A stretch of 24,652 bases of DNA from Acidobacteriota bacterium (GTDB taxonomy: Bacteria; Acidobacteriota; Blastocatellia; Pyrinomonadales; Pyrinomonadaceae). The DNA lies in assembly GCA_024640445.1 (NCBI GenBank), contig JAHEEZ010000016.1, positions 1-24,652 on the forward strand, given 5' to 3'. Each line of letters opens with the position of its first letter. The first letter of the stretch is position 1. A program made the translations under genes and the position numbers. Below the pieces are notes generated by a model that was given only the letters and a program-made list of their open reading frames with translations, ran no database searches and had not been told where the DNA came from. Below are positions 8,474-16,995 of this stretch, one piece after another.

Positions 8474-8518
8474 GGTCATGACCAGGTTTTGGTCAAAAGC
8501 TGACCGATAATCGGTCAG
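8474..8518. promoter_or_regulatory. Cluster of GGTCA palindromes, candidate operator
   Basis: Five GGTCA/TGACC half-sites lie within 45 bases. They include a perfect palindrome GGTCATGACC (8474-8483), TTTTGGTCAAAA (8487-8498) and CTGACCGATAATCGGTCAG (8500-8518), which is a 9-bp inverted repeat around a single base. The cluster sits in the 390-base non-coding gap (8332-8721) between the divergent subtilase and fasciclin genes, where a shared regulator would bind. No clear -35/-10 pair was recognised in the gap. The binding protein is unknown. Confidence 0.5.
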
Positions 8519-8721
8519 GGTGACATAGGCGGAAGCTGATAAGGCGCAGGAGAAAAGTGATCGAGCCGAAAAGATTTTTAAGAAAATTTGAATCCGAATG
8601 GGACTCATTCCCGAAGACGGTTCTGTTAGAAGCTAATAGTTCAGGTCTTCCTCTTCAACCGCAGGAGAAGCGTGGAAGGGGAGACAGTTACAAACAACAT
8701 TTCGAACAAGGGGAGAAGAAA

Positions 8722-9312
8722 ATGAGGGAAAGTATTTTGAAGAGTTTTTTGGCGGTCTTTGCGATCGCATTCGTTTCCGCCGGTTTTTCGGGTACCGCGA
8801 CGGCACAGTACAAGTCCCAGCCGGAAATTAAGAGCCAGTCTGAATCGAAGACGTTCCGGGAAGATACCAGCGGTGGCAACATCGTGGATGTTGCGGTGGC
8901 GCTCAATAATGACGGACCTTTCGCCGGAGAGTTCGATACTCTGATCGCGGCGATAGGAGCGGCGGATCCGTTCGTTGCTGCGACACTCAGCAGAAAAGGG
9001 CAATTCACGGTCTTTGCTCCTACCGATGGAGCGTTCGCGGAGTTGGGACTTGATCCGGCGACGGTCGTCACCCTTCCGCAGGACCTCTTGACGAGCGTTC
9101 TGCTTTACCATGTGGCTCCCGGGCGACGTTATGCTGAAGATGTACTCGACGCGTACAGGATCCGCACGCTTTTCAAGTCTTTCATATTTCAGAGCGGTGG
9201 GAATCTGATCGACAATCTCGGCAGGGAAGTCGGTTTTGTGGCAACCGATGTCGAGGCAACCAATGGCGTGATTCACGCGGTGGACAGAGTACTTCTGCCG
9301 TTCGCCCCGTAA
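8722..9312 (+). CDS. Secreted fasciclin (FAS1) domain protein
   Basis: A 196-residue exported protein with one FAS1 domain, a fold used in cell adhesion and surface binding. The ATG at 8722 was chosen because GGGGAG lies seven bases upstream and it opens directly into a signal peptide (MRESILKSF, hydrophobic core, cleavage near ATAQ at residue 29); an in-frame ATG at 8557 would hide it. The FAS1 domain spans about 54-195. It shows the H1 motif FTVFAPTDGAF, the YH motif LLYHVAPG and the H2 motif TNGVIHAVDRVLLP. A polar linker (about 30-52) follows the signal. The gene is divergent from the subtilase and convergent with mdh. The ligand is unknown. Confidence 0.93.
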   Translation: MRESILKSFLAVFAIAFVSAGFSGTATAQYKSQPEIKSQSESKTFREDTSGGNIVDVAVALNNDGPFAGEFDTLIAAIGAADPFVAATLSRKGQFTVFAPTDGAFAELGLDPATVVTLPQDLLTSVLLYHVAPGRRYAEDVLDAYRIRTLFKSFIFQSGGNLIDNLGREVGFVATDVEATNGVIHAVDRVLLPFAP

Positions 9313-9338
9313 ATGGGCCTTCCATAATGCACACGAAG

Positions 9339-9368
9339 AAAGCCGGACCCGATCTCAGGTCCGGCTTT
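9339..9368. terminator. Bidirectional hairpin terminator
   Basis: An 11-bp stem (AAAGCCGGACC / GGTCCGGCTTT) with an 8-base loop lies between the convergent fasciclin and mdh genes. The T tracts are short on both sides (three or four T), but position and stem strength support termination for both genes. Confidence 0.85.
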
Positions 9369-9391
9369 CCAACGTTAGAGATCCTGTGCTA

Positions 9392-10324
9392 CTAAATACC
9401 CAGCACGTCAATCAATTCCTGAACAGCGGCTGCTGATTTTTGCAACGCGGCACGCTCGTCATTCGAAAGCGAGATCTCGATGATCTGCTCGACCCCGTTC
9501 TTACCCAGTTTTACGGGAACTCCGACGAACAAGTTGTTTACGCCGTATTCTCCTTCAAGGAAGACCGCGCACGGAAGTATCTTCTTCTTGTCTTTCAGGA
9601 TCGCCTCCGTCATCTCGACCGCACCCAGCGAGGGAGCGTAGAAAGCAGAACCCGTCTTCAAAAGGCCGACTATTTCCGCGCCGCCGTTTGCAGTACGCTC
9701 GATGATTGCCGCGAGCTCCTTTTCGGAAAGCAGTTCCGTAACAGGAATGCCAGCGCAGGTCGAATAACGGGGAAGAGGAACCATAGTGTCTCCGTGTCCG
9801 CCCAGTACAAACGCGGTGACATTCTCGACCGAAACGTCCAGTGCCTCCGCCAAGAAGCAACGCATGCGGGCCGAATCAAGTATTCCTGCCATACCCATAA
9901 CACGGTTCTTCGGGAAGCCGGATCGCCGAAATGCCACCTGGGCCATCGCGTCGAGCGGGTTCGAAACGATAATGATGAAACTGTTCGGAGAGTATTTCGC
10001 GACCTGGTCTGTGACCGAGCCGACTATATCGGAATTTGTCTTCAAAAGGTCGTCCCGGCTCATGCCCGGTTTCCTGGGAAGTCCGGCAGTAATGATCACC
10101 ACGTCGGAATTTGCCGTCTCTGCATAGCTGTTCGTGCCGACGAGTTTCACGTCAAATCCATCGATCGGCGCCGCCTGGGCCAGGTCAAGTGATTTGCCCT
10201 GGGGAACGCCTTCAACGATATCTACCAATACCACGTCCGCGAGTTCTTTGCTTGCGATCCAGTGCGCCGCCGTAGCACCTACATTTCCCGCGCCAACGAC
10301 CGTTACTTTATGTCTTCCAGCCAT
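9392..10324 (-). CDS. mdh: Malate dehydrogenase (NAD-dependent, LDH-like type)
   Basis: A 310-residue cytosolic enzyme of the TCA cycle that interconverts malate and oxaloacetate using NAD. The Rossmann motif GAGNVG is at 11-16, and D35 at the end of beta-2 favours NAD over NADP. The substrate loop GLPRKPGMSR carries R84 and R90; an arginine at the R84 position selects dicarboxylates (malate) rather than lactate. N122 (SNPLD), D150 (ILDSAR) and the catalytic H177 (GGHGDTMVP) are all present. The length is normal for the lactate-dehydrogenase-like malate dehydrogenase group. The start has AGGAG eight bases upstream. It appears monocistronic, with its own 138-base upstream gap after tldE. Confidence 0.97.
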   Translation of the reverse strand: MAGRHKVTVVGAGNVGATAAHWIASKELADVVLVDIVEGVPQGKSLDLAQAAPIDGFDVKLVGTNSYAETANSDVVIITAGLPRKPGMSRDDLLKTNSDIVGSVTDQVAKYSPNSFIIIVSNPLDAMAQVAFRRSGFPKNRVMGMAGILDSARMRCFLAEALDVSVENVTAFVLGGHGDTMVPLPRYSTCAGIPVTELLSEKELAAIIERTANGGAEIVGLLKTGSAFYAPSLGAVEMTEAILKDKKKILPCAVFLEGEYGVNNLFVGVPVKLGKNGVEQIIEISLSNDERAALQKSAAAVQELIDVLGI

Positions 10325-10462
10325 TATTAAAGCTCCTTTCTGATCTAATAGTTTTTTGGAAATAGAAGAATAATTCTGTCACAGATGGGTGGAAACGGCA
10401 AAAGCCTGCCACCCCGAGAGGGACACGCGCAGAATCACTTTGATCTCAGAGGAATTCCGGTC

Positions 10463-11797
10463 TCAGACCGCTTCGGAACGGGACGTAAAGTTGAACTTAT
10501 GGAGTTTGAGCGCCGGAAGCAGAGAGGCATTCCCGATACCTACACGTTCGGGCGTCCCGATCCCCTCGACGTTTCCTTCGGCCAGCATTTCGATGATCGA
10601 CTGGTTAAAGCGGAAATTATTAACCGGATGCTTCACCTTCCCCCCTTCGATAAGCCAAACGCCGTCCCTTGTGAGGCCGGTAACGCTTGCGGTCTTTGGG
10701 TCGGTCGCGCGAATGTACCAAAAACGGCTAATGAGAAGGCCGCGTTTTGTGGAGCCGATCATTGATTCCAGGGTATCTGATTCTGACGAAGATGTGATGA
10801 TGGTGTTCACCGGCCCCGGCGTCGGAGATTTCCCGCTCTTGGCCGCCCAGAATCTGTTGTAAACAAGGTTCTCAAGAACGCCGTTCCTGACAAAATACAT
10901 CTTTTCGGCGGGGACTCCTCCATCCGCCGAGAAAGAGCCGGGAACCGACGCGTTCCAAGGATCGCTGATCATGTTTATTCGTTGATCGAATACTTTCTCT
11001 CCCAGGCGGGTCTTTCCTCCGGATGCCGAAAACGGACTCCTCCCTTCTTCAGCGCTCCGGGCATTAAATTGAAAAGAAAATCGGCCGAGAAGATCTTCCA
11101 CTGCCTGAGGCTCGAGGATCACGGTGTAGACGCCGGGTTCGAGCGACTTGGCACCGCGGCCTTCGAGACATTTCCGAATTGATTCGCCTGCAATCCGTCG
11201 CGTGTCCAACTCAGCCAGTCCGATCGAGCTCCTCTGAAAATAGCCTGAACTGGAACCGTCAGTGGATCTGGCAGTAACCGAAAGAGCGGCAACTGTTTCT
11301 TTTTCGAACCCGAAGTTACCGTTCTTCGTCGCAAAGGCACCCACACTCGCCCGCGTTTGGTGGAAGCCCGCCGAGATCACTCCTTTCTTTTCACTTTCTG
11401 AGAGGATATCCGCCACATGCTTCGCCCTCTCTTCATATGAAACGTCTTCGCTCGATCTGTCGTAGGCGTCGACCGGCTTATATTTCTGTGCGCCAAGTGT
11501 TGGCAGGTACTCACGGTCTTTTGGAGAAATGGCCGCAACCCTCTCGGCTTCCCGAACCATCGCTTCCAGGCTTGCTTTGCCAAGGTCGCTTGTGGACGAG
11601 CCGCCCTTTTTGCCGTTGACCCAGACCGTGATGGATGCCGACCGTTCGAAAGTTGTGCCGCTGGTCAGAAAAGCATTTCTTGCGAATCTCAGATGTGAGA
11701 GCTTTTCGGAACTGACAGAGACCTGTGCGTCGTCAGCCTTTACTTTGGAGAGCGCTTCTCTGGTGAGCGTCCTTGCCTCGTCTTCTGTAAGCAGCAT
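10463..11797 (-). CDS. pmbA: TldE/PmbA-family subunit of a TldD/TldE metalloprotease
   Basis: This 444-residue protein belongs to the PmbA/TldD (U62) family. In E. coli, TldD and TldE form a heterodimeric zinc protease that trims unfolded peptides and matures some peptides such as microcin B17. This copy lacks the HExxxH zinc motif and matches the non-catalytic TldE/PmbA partner. Seen features are the N-terminal FARNAFLTSGT segment, the EPGVYTVILEPQAVEDLL strand region and the C-terminal RDGVWLIEGGKVKHPVNNFRF segment typical of the family. No signal peptide is evident. The start codon is preceded by GGAG. It begins 29 bases after the tldD-like gene on the same strand, so the two are surely one operon and probably one complex. 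Confidence 0.9.
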   Translation of the reverse strand: MLLTEDEARTLTREALSKVKADDAQVSVSSEKLSHLRFARNAFLTSGTTFERSASITVWVNGKKGGSSTSDLGKASLEAMVREAERVAAISPKDREYLPTLGAQKYKPVDAYDRSSEDVSYEERAKHVADILSESEKKGVISAGFHQTRASVGAFATKNGNFGFEKETVAALSVTARSTDGSSSGYFQRSSIGLAELDTRRIAGESIRKCLEGRGAKSLEPGVYTVILEPQAVEDLLGRFSFQFNARSAEEGRSPFSASGGKTRLGEKVFDQRINMISDPWNASVPGSFSADGGVPAEKMYFVRNGVLENLVYNRFWAAKSGKSPTPGPVNTIITSSSESDTLESMIGSTKRGLLISRFWYIRATDPKTASVTGLTRDGVWLIEGGKVKHPVNNFRFNQSIIEMLAEGNVEGIGTPERVGIGNASLLPALKLHKFNFTSRSEAV

Positions 11798-11826
11798 GTT
11801 TCGGATCTCCGGCGAAGTTGTTTCAA

Positions 11827-13392
11827 TTACGAACCAGTATTTAAGACGTTCAGGTTTCTGAAGCGGGCAGCAGGGCAGCCGTGCGAAACCGCGCTGTCCT
11901 GCCCCGGTTCGCCTTTTCCGTCGCTGAACGTGCCCGGGAGTTGATACGTCTTGGCTCCGCCAAGTCCGTCACAACTGTTCCAAAAGTCCGTTGTCCGCGA
12001 CTGATAAGCCACGTCGCGGAGCATTCCGGCGATCTTTCCGTCCCTTATCTCCCAAAACGTTTGCCCTCCAAACTGGAAATTGTATCGTTGTTGATCGATA
12101 GAATAGCTGCCTCTTCCAAAGATCATGATTCCCTTCTTAACTCCGGCAATCAGGTCCTGGGCGGATACGTCCGCGGATGAAGGTCTTAACGACACGTTTG
12201 GCATTCTTGGGAATGGCACGCTGCTCCAGCTGTCAGCGTGAAGACATCCGTGGGAACTCTTCTCCCCGACAAGCGGCGCGAGATCCCGTGTGGTCTGCCA
12301 TCCGACAAACTTTCCATCCTTGACCAGGTCCCATTCCTGTCCGGAAACGCCTTCATCATCCCAGCCGATCGTGGCAAGCCCTCCATCCTGGGTTCTGTCC
12401 GCGACGAAGTTCACGATCTTAGAACCGAATTGGAGTTTGCCTCGCTTCTCGGGCGTCAAAAAGCTGGTGCCGGCATAATTGGCTTCCCAAAGAAGCGCGC
12501 GGTCAAGTTCGGTCGAATGGCCGACAGATTCATGGATGGTCAGGAACAGATGCGACGGATCCAGCACAAGATCGTAAACGCCGGGCTCGACCGATTTTGC
12601 CGACAGCTTCAGCACCGCTTCCTCGCCCGCCTGTCTCGCCTCGCCGATCCAATCATGATCGGTCGTGTATTCCCACCCGGCACTTCGGCCCTGGGCAAGC
12701 GAGTTCCGAGTCTGAAAATCGCCCTTGGCTTTGTCTATCGCAGTCACACTGAAACTTGGTACTCCACGGATCAGGTACTGTTCGACCCGGGTGCCGTCGC
12801 TGTTGGCAAGGTACTTCTGTTCGTTTACCCAGGACATTGACGAATTGACGAAACTGACACCTTTTACCGAGAGAGCTGACTCGTTGATCTTAAGTAGGAA
12901 ATCTATCTTCTCATTGGTCGGGATCTCAAATGGATCGGTCTTGAACTGACTCTTCCAGCTACCATTGGAGGCAGTCTGGGCCGCTAATTCGACCTTCTTC
13001 TTGTTGAAGTGGCTGTTTGCCTTCGCGATCGCCACAGCGTCGCGGGCGACCCGGACGGCTTCTTCTTTGCTGACATCGGGGCTTGCGGAAAATCCCCACG
13101 TGCCTGCGATGAGAACGCGCACGCCGAAACCGTAGTTCTCGCCGCGCGAGACGAATTGGACCTGACTCTCACGGGTACCGAGGGACTCGATGCGATAACG
13201 GGTTATACGAACGTCCGCGTATGTGGCGCCGAGCTTCTTCGCTTCCGCTAATACCGCGTCGGCGATTTCGTCGCGGTTGTCCACGACATCACGAAAATCC
13301 CCGGGTGTTGCCGAGTAGACCCAGCCCGGTAGCGCAGCAGTGCCTAGAGCGAGACTGGTTGCCTTGATAAAATCCCTTCTGGAGACTGACAT
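11827..13392 (-). CDS. tldD: TldD-family zinc metallopeptidase with Tat signal
   Basis: A 521-residue catalytic subunit of the TldD/PmbA family. The N-terminus MSVSRRDFIK followed by a hydrophobic stretch is a twin-arginine signal (SRRDFIK at 4-10), so the folded protein is predicted to be exported. The zinc motif HESVGH is at 287-292 within LFLTIHESVGHSTELDRA. A later NSCDGLGG segment is in the position of the third, cysteine, ligand of TldD. The protein is longer than E. coli TldD (about 480), mainly from the signal sequence. The partner gene pmbA follows directly. Export is unusual, because E. coli TldD/E is cytosolic and the partner here shows no signal of its own. Confidence 0.92.
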   Translation of the reverse strand: MSVSRRDFIKATSLALGTAALPGWVYSATPGDFRDVVDNRDEIADAVLAEAKKLGATYADVRITRYRIESLGTRESQVQFVSRGENYGFGVRVLIAGTWGFSASPDVSKEEAVRVARDAVAIAKANSHFNKKKVELAAQTASNGSWKSQFKTDPFEIPTNEKIDFLLKINESALSVKGVSFVNSSMSWVNEQKYLANSDGTRVEQYLIRGVPSFSVTAIDKAKGDFQTRNSLAQGRSAGWEYTTDHDWIGEARQAGEEAVLKLSAKSVEPGVYDLVLDPSHLFLTIHESVGHSTELDRALLWEANYAGTSFLTPEKRGKLQFGSKIVNFVADRTQDGGLATIGWDDEGVSGQEWDLVKDGKFVGWQTTRDLAPLVGEKSSHGCLHADSWSSVPFPRMPNVSLRPSSADVSAQDLIAGVKKGIMIFGRGSYSIDQQRYNFQFGGQTFWEIRDGKIAGMLRDVAYQSRTTDFWNSCDGLGGAKTYQLPGTFSDGKGEPGQDSAVSHGCPAARFRNLNVLNTGS

Positions 13393-13556
13393 TGGATACC
13401 CCGCTTAGAAAAGGCCGTTGGCCTCTCTTTTAATCTTGTATAAATCTGCCGGCGGCGGTTCGACCGCGAGCGGCAACTTGTAATAAGGCAGGAAGATTCG
13501 TTCTTTATATCGGCGGGAACAGGTGGTGTCAAGAAGTAGCGACGACTCTAAACGTG

Positions 13557-13593
13557 AAAAAGCCTGATACGCTCTCCCCTTCGCATCAGGCTT
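13557..13593 (-). terminator. Rho-independent terminator
   Basis: A 9-bp stem (AAGCCTGAT / ATCAGGCTT) with a 16-base loop ends in TTTTT on the minus strand. It lies 55 bases past the stop of the glycine-zipper protein gene and separates that gene from the tldD-pmbA operon. Confidence 0.85.
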
Positions 13594-13647
13594 CTTCACT
13601 GAGGTCGGTTGGAAATAACTCGCAAACGACCAAAACTCGTTAATTTT

Positions 13648-14271
13648 TCAAAATCCCTTCGCCGGCAGCCGTACCGGTTTTCTGAGTCGTATTCCGAATT
13701 CGCTGCCTGCCGGAATTCGCTGCATGCTCCCTTTTTTCAGGAGCAACGCCCCGAGAGCTGCTCCTCCGCCGATTCCCGCTCCAAATAATGCACCGTTGTT
13801 TGCCTGCGTTATGGCGCCGACAACTGCCCCGGCGACGCCGCCGCCGATCACGGTCAAAATGCTTGTCGGACTGCCGTTTCGTTTTGGAGCGGCCAATTCG
13901 ATGTCGCCTTCGATATCTCTCTTGAGGCCGGCATCCAGGAAAAGCGTTTGGAAGATAACTGCGAGTTTTCCATCGCGCCTCCCCAGCGCCGCGCGCTTTA
14001 CCGTATGCACCCTGCCCTCGATCATTGTTCCGATGGGTAACACCACAAGACCGTCGATCTCGACCGGGTCCGCGACTGTTACTGTGAACGTATCTCCCGG
14101 ATTCGAAGATTCTGAGTTGATCTCGTTATCCATCTTCACCCGGATCACGGTCCCGGCGGGTATGCCGTAGAAATCGGGTCCGTCTTCGGTATCCTGCGCT
14201 GACGACTGAGAGATTCCTGCAAAGATCAGTATTGAGAATGTTGCAAAGACTGCGGTCTTGTTTGGGATCAT
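13648..14271 (-). CDS. Secreted hypothetical protein with glycine-zipper segment
   Basis: A 207-residue protein of unknown function. It has a signal peptide (MIPNKTAVF, hydrophobic core, cleavage near SSAQ at residue 26). Residues about 35-110 form a beta-rich domain (IPAGTVIRVKMDNEINSES, VLPIGTMIEGRV) like the small beta-barrel of TrbI/VirB10-like and SAF-like proteins. Residues about 136-180 are glycine-rich (IGGGVAGAVVGA, FGAGIGGGAALGALLL), a glycine zipper that could insert in or cross a membrane. The C-terminus repeats the barrel style (IPAGSEFGIRL). The start has GGAGG six bases upstream. It probably acts in the envelope. Confidence 0.8.
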   Translation of the reverse strand: MIPNKTAVFATFSILIFAGISQSSAQDTEDGPDFYGIPAGTVIRVKMDNEINSESSNPGDTFTVTVADPVEIDGLVVLPIGTMIEGRVHTVKRAALGRRDGKLAVIFQTLFLDAGLKRDIEGDIELAAPKRNGSPTSILTVIGGGVAGAVVGAITQANNGALFGAGIGGGAALGALLLKKGSMQRIPAGSEFGIRLRKPVRLPAKGF

Positions 14272-14434
14272 CAGTGACCTCCGTCTTCGCTCGATGTTTT
14301 ATTGCGACATCGGCGAATAGCAAAAGCAATGACTGTGCCAGTTAGGTTGATCAGGGGCTGTTTACGTTGATTAGCGCCATTTCGAGGTTGTCGACGCGGT
14401 AATCAGGTTCAGATCCTTCACTTTTCCGGGGACA

Positions 14435-14459
14435 ATATCGTATGGTCGCACCACGATAT
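14435..14459. promoter_or_regulatory. Inverted repeat upstream of the S9 peptidase
   Basis: ATATCG and CGATAT flank an inner TGGT / ACCA pair around CGC, with a two-base bulge. It lies about 115 bases before the S9 peptidase start, in the 304-base gap 14272-14575 that separates two divergent genes. It could be an operator or an RNA hairpin. Nothing else in this gap was recognised. Confidence 0.3.
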
Positions 14460-14575
14460 GGGGTGCCTCTAAAGCAAAAAAGGTTGGGACGTAGACTCAC
14501 GATGAGCAGTGTGTCCCGTTTGTGGTACGCTAAGGTCCAAAGTCCCATCGATCCAAACTTCCGGAGAAAACTGAA

Positions 14576-16633
14576 ATGAGAAGATCCTTCTTTGCTTGCC
14601 GCGGGTTCGTCCCGCTTGTAATGGTCCTTGGCATACTGCTCTCATCGATCGACCTGTCTGCGCAAACATTTGCGCCGCTAAAGCTGACCGACGTCTTTGA
14701 GATCGAATATGCTACCGATCCCCAGATTTCGCCCGACGGGAATTCGGTTGTCTACGTTCGCAATCACTTCGACATAATGACCGACAGGCGGCGTACGGAT
14801 CTCTGGGTTGTGGGTCCCGGTCTCTCGAACCAGCCGTTTCTTCCTGATCTGCAAATCGAAAATCCCTCCTCGCCGAGATGGTCGCCGGACGGGAAGCGCT
14901 TGGCGTTTGTCACGACTGACCTCAACGGAAATGCGCAAGTCTTCTGCTATTGGGTGGATTCCGGGAAGATCGGCAGGTTGACGAAACTCACCCAGTCGCC
15001 GAGGGCACTGTCATGGTCTCCTGACGGCAAGCAGATAGCTTTCTTCATGCACGTGCCGATGGAAGAGAAGCCGTTCGCAAAGCTGCCCGGCAAACCGGAA
15101 GGGGCGAAGTGGGCCGATCCTCCCAAAGTGATATCGACTACCGTTTACAGAGCCGATGGAGAGGGGTATCTTCCTGCCGGCTTCACCCACCTGTTCGTGA
15201 TCAGCAGCGAAGGAGGTACGCCGCGGAAACTTACCGAAGGAGATTTTGACCACGGCGGCCGGATAGCCTGGACACCCGACGGGAGATCGGTCGTGATCGC
15301 GGCAAACCGGGAAGAGGACTGGATAGATCATCCGCAAAATTCAGATCTTTTCAGGGTTACGGTCGCAACTGGTGAGATCGAGAAGATCACGACCCGGTAC
15401 GGACCCGATTCAAATCCTGTATTTTCGCCGGATGGTAAGACGATCGCCTACACGGGATTTGACGACAAGCTGCGCAGTTATGAGAACAGCGGGATCTATG
15501 TCATCACCGAGGGGGCCGGACCACGGCTTCTTACTTCCTCGCTCGATCGATCTGCGAATCCGCCGGTATACGATCCTTCGACTGGCAATTGGCTGTTCAC
15601 ATATTCGGATAATGGAAATTCGAAACTCGCGTCAGTCGATTCTTCAGGAAGGATCACGGTGCTTGCAAAAGACCTGGGCTCGAACGGAAACGAGCGGCCG
15701 TACGACGAGGCGGGAATGGTTTCAGTGAGCGGGAACGGGACAGTTGCTTACACCGTAACGACGCCGGAACACCCGGGTGATGTCGCGATACGCCTTCCCG
15801 GAGGCGACACAAAGCGGCTGACCGATCTCAACGCCGACCTGCTGGCGGCGAGAAAACTCGGGAAGGTTACCGAGATCAGGTACAAGTCCTCGTTTGACGG
15901 ACGGGAGATCCAAGGCTGGTACATTACACCACCGGACTTCGATCCATCAAAGAAGTATCCTCTGATGCTCGAGATCCACGGTGGTCCATTCGCCGACTAC
16001 GGCGACAGGTTTACGGCCGAACTTCAGCTTTATGCGGCCGCCGGATACGTGGTTCTCTATACGAATCCGAGAGGCAGCACCAGCTACGGCGCCGAGTTCG
16101 CAAACCTGATCCATCACAACTATCCTGGAAATGACTATGACGACCTGATGTCCGCTGTGGACGCGATGACCGCGAAAGGGTTCGTCGACGAGAAGCGGCT
16201 GTATGTGACCGGCGGAAGCGGCGGCGGAGTTCTCACCGCCTGGATAGTCGGAAAGACCGACAAGTTTCGCGCAGCGGTCGTCGCGAAGCCGGTGATCAAC
16301 TGGTACAGCTTTGTTCTTACCTCGGACGCCACCAATTTCTTTTACAAGTACTGGTTTGGGGGATTTCCCTGGGAGAAACAGGACCAATATATGAAGTATT
16401 CGCCGATCTCCCTGGTCGGGAATGTGAAGACGCCGACAATGCTCCTGACGGGTGAAAGCGATTTCCGAACGCCGATCGGGGAAACCGAACAGTATTACGC
16501 CGCCCTGAAGCTTAGAAAGGTCGATACTGCGATGGTCAGAATTCCGGGCGCTTCGCACGGAATAGCCTCAAGACCGAGCCGTCTGATCTCAAAGGTGAGT
16601 TACATACTCGCATGGTTCGATAGGTACAAATAG
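14576..16633 (+). CDS. Secreted prolyl oligopeptidase-family (S9) serine peptidase
   Basis: A 685-residue exported peptidase, likely an acylaminoacyl- or dipeptidyl-peptidase acting on peptides in the periplasm. A signal peptide covers about residues 1-30 (cleavage near LSAQ). Residues about 35-420 form a WD40-like beta-propeller with TolB-type blades (repeated SPDGxxxxY/F motifs such as ISPDGNSVVYV, WSPDGKRLAFV and FSPDGKTIAYTG). The alpha/beta-hydrolase domain (about 430-685) has EIHGGPFADYG, the nucleophile S548 in GGSGGG, D629 in GESDFRTP and H661 in GASHGI, a complete catalytic triad. GGAG lies about ten bases before the ATG. It stands alone on the plus strand, divergent from the glycine-zipper gene. 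Exact substrate specificity is not readable. Confidence 0.94.
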   Translation: MRRSFFACRGFVPLVMVLGILLSSIDLSAQTFAPLKLTDVFEIEYATDPQISPDGNSVVYVRNHFDIMTDRRRTDLWVVGPGLSNQPFLPDLQIENPSSPRWSPDGKRLAFVTTDLNGNAQVFCYWVDSGKIGRLTKLTQSPRALSWSPDGKQIAFFMHVPMEEKPFAKLPGKPEGAKWADPPKVISTTVYRADGEGYLPAGFTHLFVISSEGGTPRKLTEGDFDHGGRIAWTPDGRSVVIAANREEDWIDHPQNSDLFRVTVATGEIEKITTRYGPDSNPVFSPDGKTIAYTGFDDKLRSYENSGIYVITEGAGPRLLTSSLDRSANPPVYDPSTGNWLFTYSDNGNSKLASVDSSGRITVLAKDLGSNGNERPYDEAGMVSVSGNGTVAYTVTTPEHPGDVAIRLPGGDTKRLTDLNADLLAARKLGKVTEIRYKSSFDGREIQGWYITPPDFDPSKKYPLMLEIHGGPFADYGDRFTAELQLYAAAGYVVLYTNPRGSTSYGAEFANLIHHNYPGNDYDDLMSAVDAMTAKGFVDEKRLYVTGGSGGGVLTAWIVGKTDKFRAAVVAKPVINWYSFVLTSDATNFFYKYWFGGFPWEKQDQYMKYSPISLVGNVKTPTMLLTGESDFRTPIGETEQYYAALKLRKVDTAMVRIPGASHGIASRPSRLISKVSYILAWFDRYK

Positions 16634-16995
16634 GATTCGGCGTTGAAACGCGAAACTTATCTCGTCGATCGAGTCGTATATACTGCATTCAACTACAAAG
16701 TTTGTTTTCAGGAAGGTCCGAAGACGGTATTTGAGCATGTAGGTGCTTGTTGAGACTTGTCTGACCCATACGCCGCGCGGCCGTTATTTATCACTTGAAA
16801 GCGTCTTAAAATAATGCAAAAACAAAAAAGGCAGCTACGATATCGTTTTCGCATTGAAACCTTTTTTGAATTTGGTAAACAAAGACGGGCGCGCAATTGC
16901 TGATCTATCCGGAAGACGGTTCAAGGCAAACGCCAAAGGCCTTTTGGCAAGGCGTGCATCGGCCTTCTCCGGAGGAACTGATAGGAGAAATTAAG
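16634..16995. other. 362-base non-coding gap upstream of the papain-like protease
   Basis: No gene was found here. A possible sigma-70-like promoter on the plus strand is TTGAAA (16854-16859), a 16-base spacer, and TAAACA (16876-16881). A small inverted repeat GCCAAA / TTTGGC lies in the later leader. Both are weak. The ATG at 16996 is preceded by AGGAGA. Confidence 0.3.

Noticed and set aside
8557..8721. Upstream start for the fasciclin protein
   Set aside because: The extension is polar and would bury the signal peptide; GGGGAG precedes the ATG at 8722.
13405..13599. 64-codon minus-strand ORF between tldD and the glycine-zipper gene
   Set aside because: It overlaps a clear terminator hairpin and has no recognisable features.
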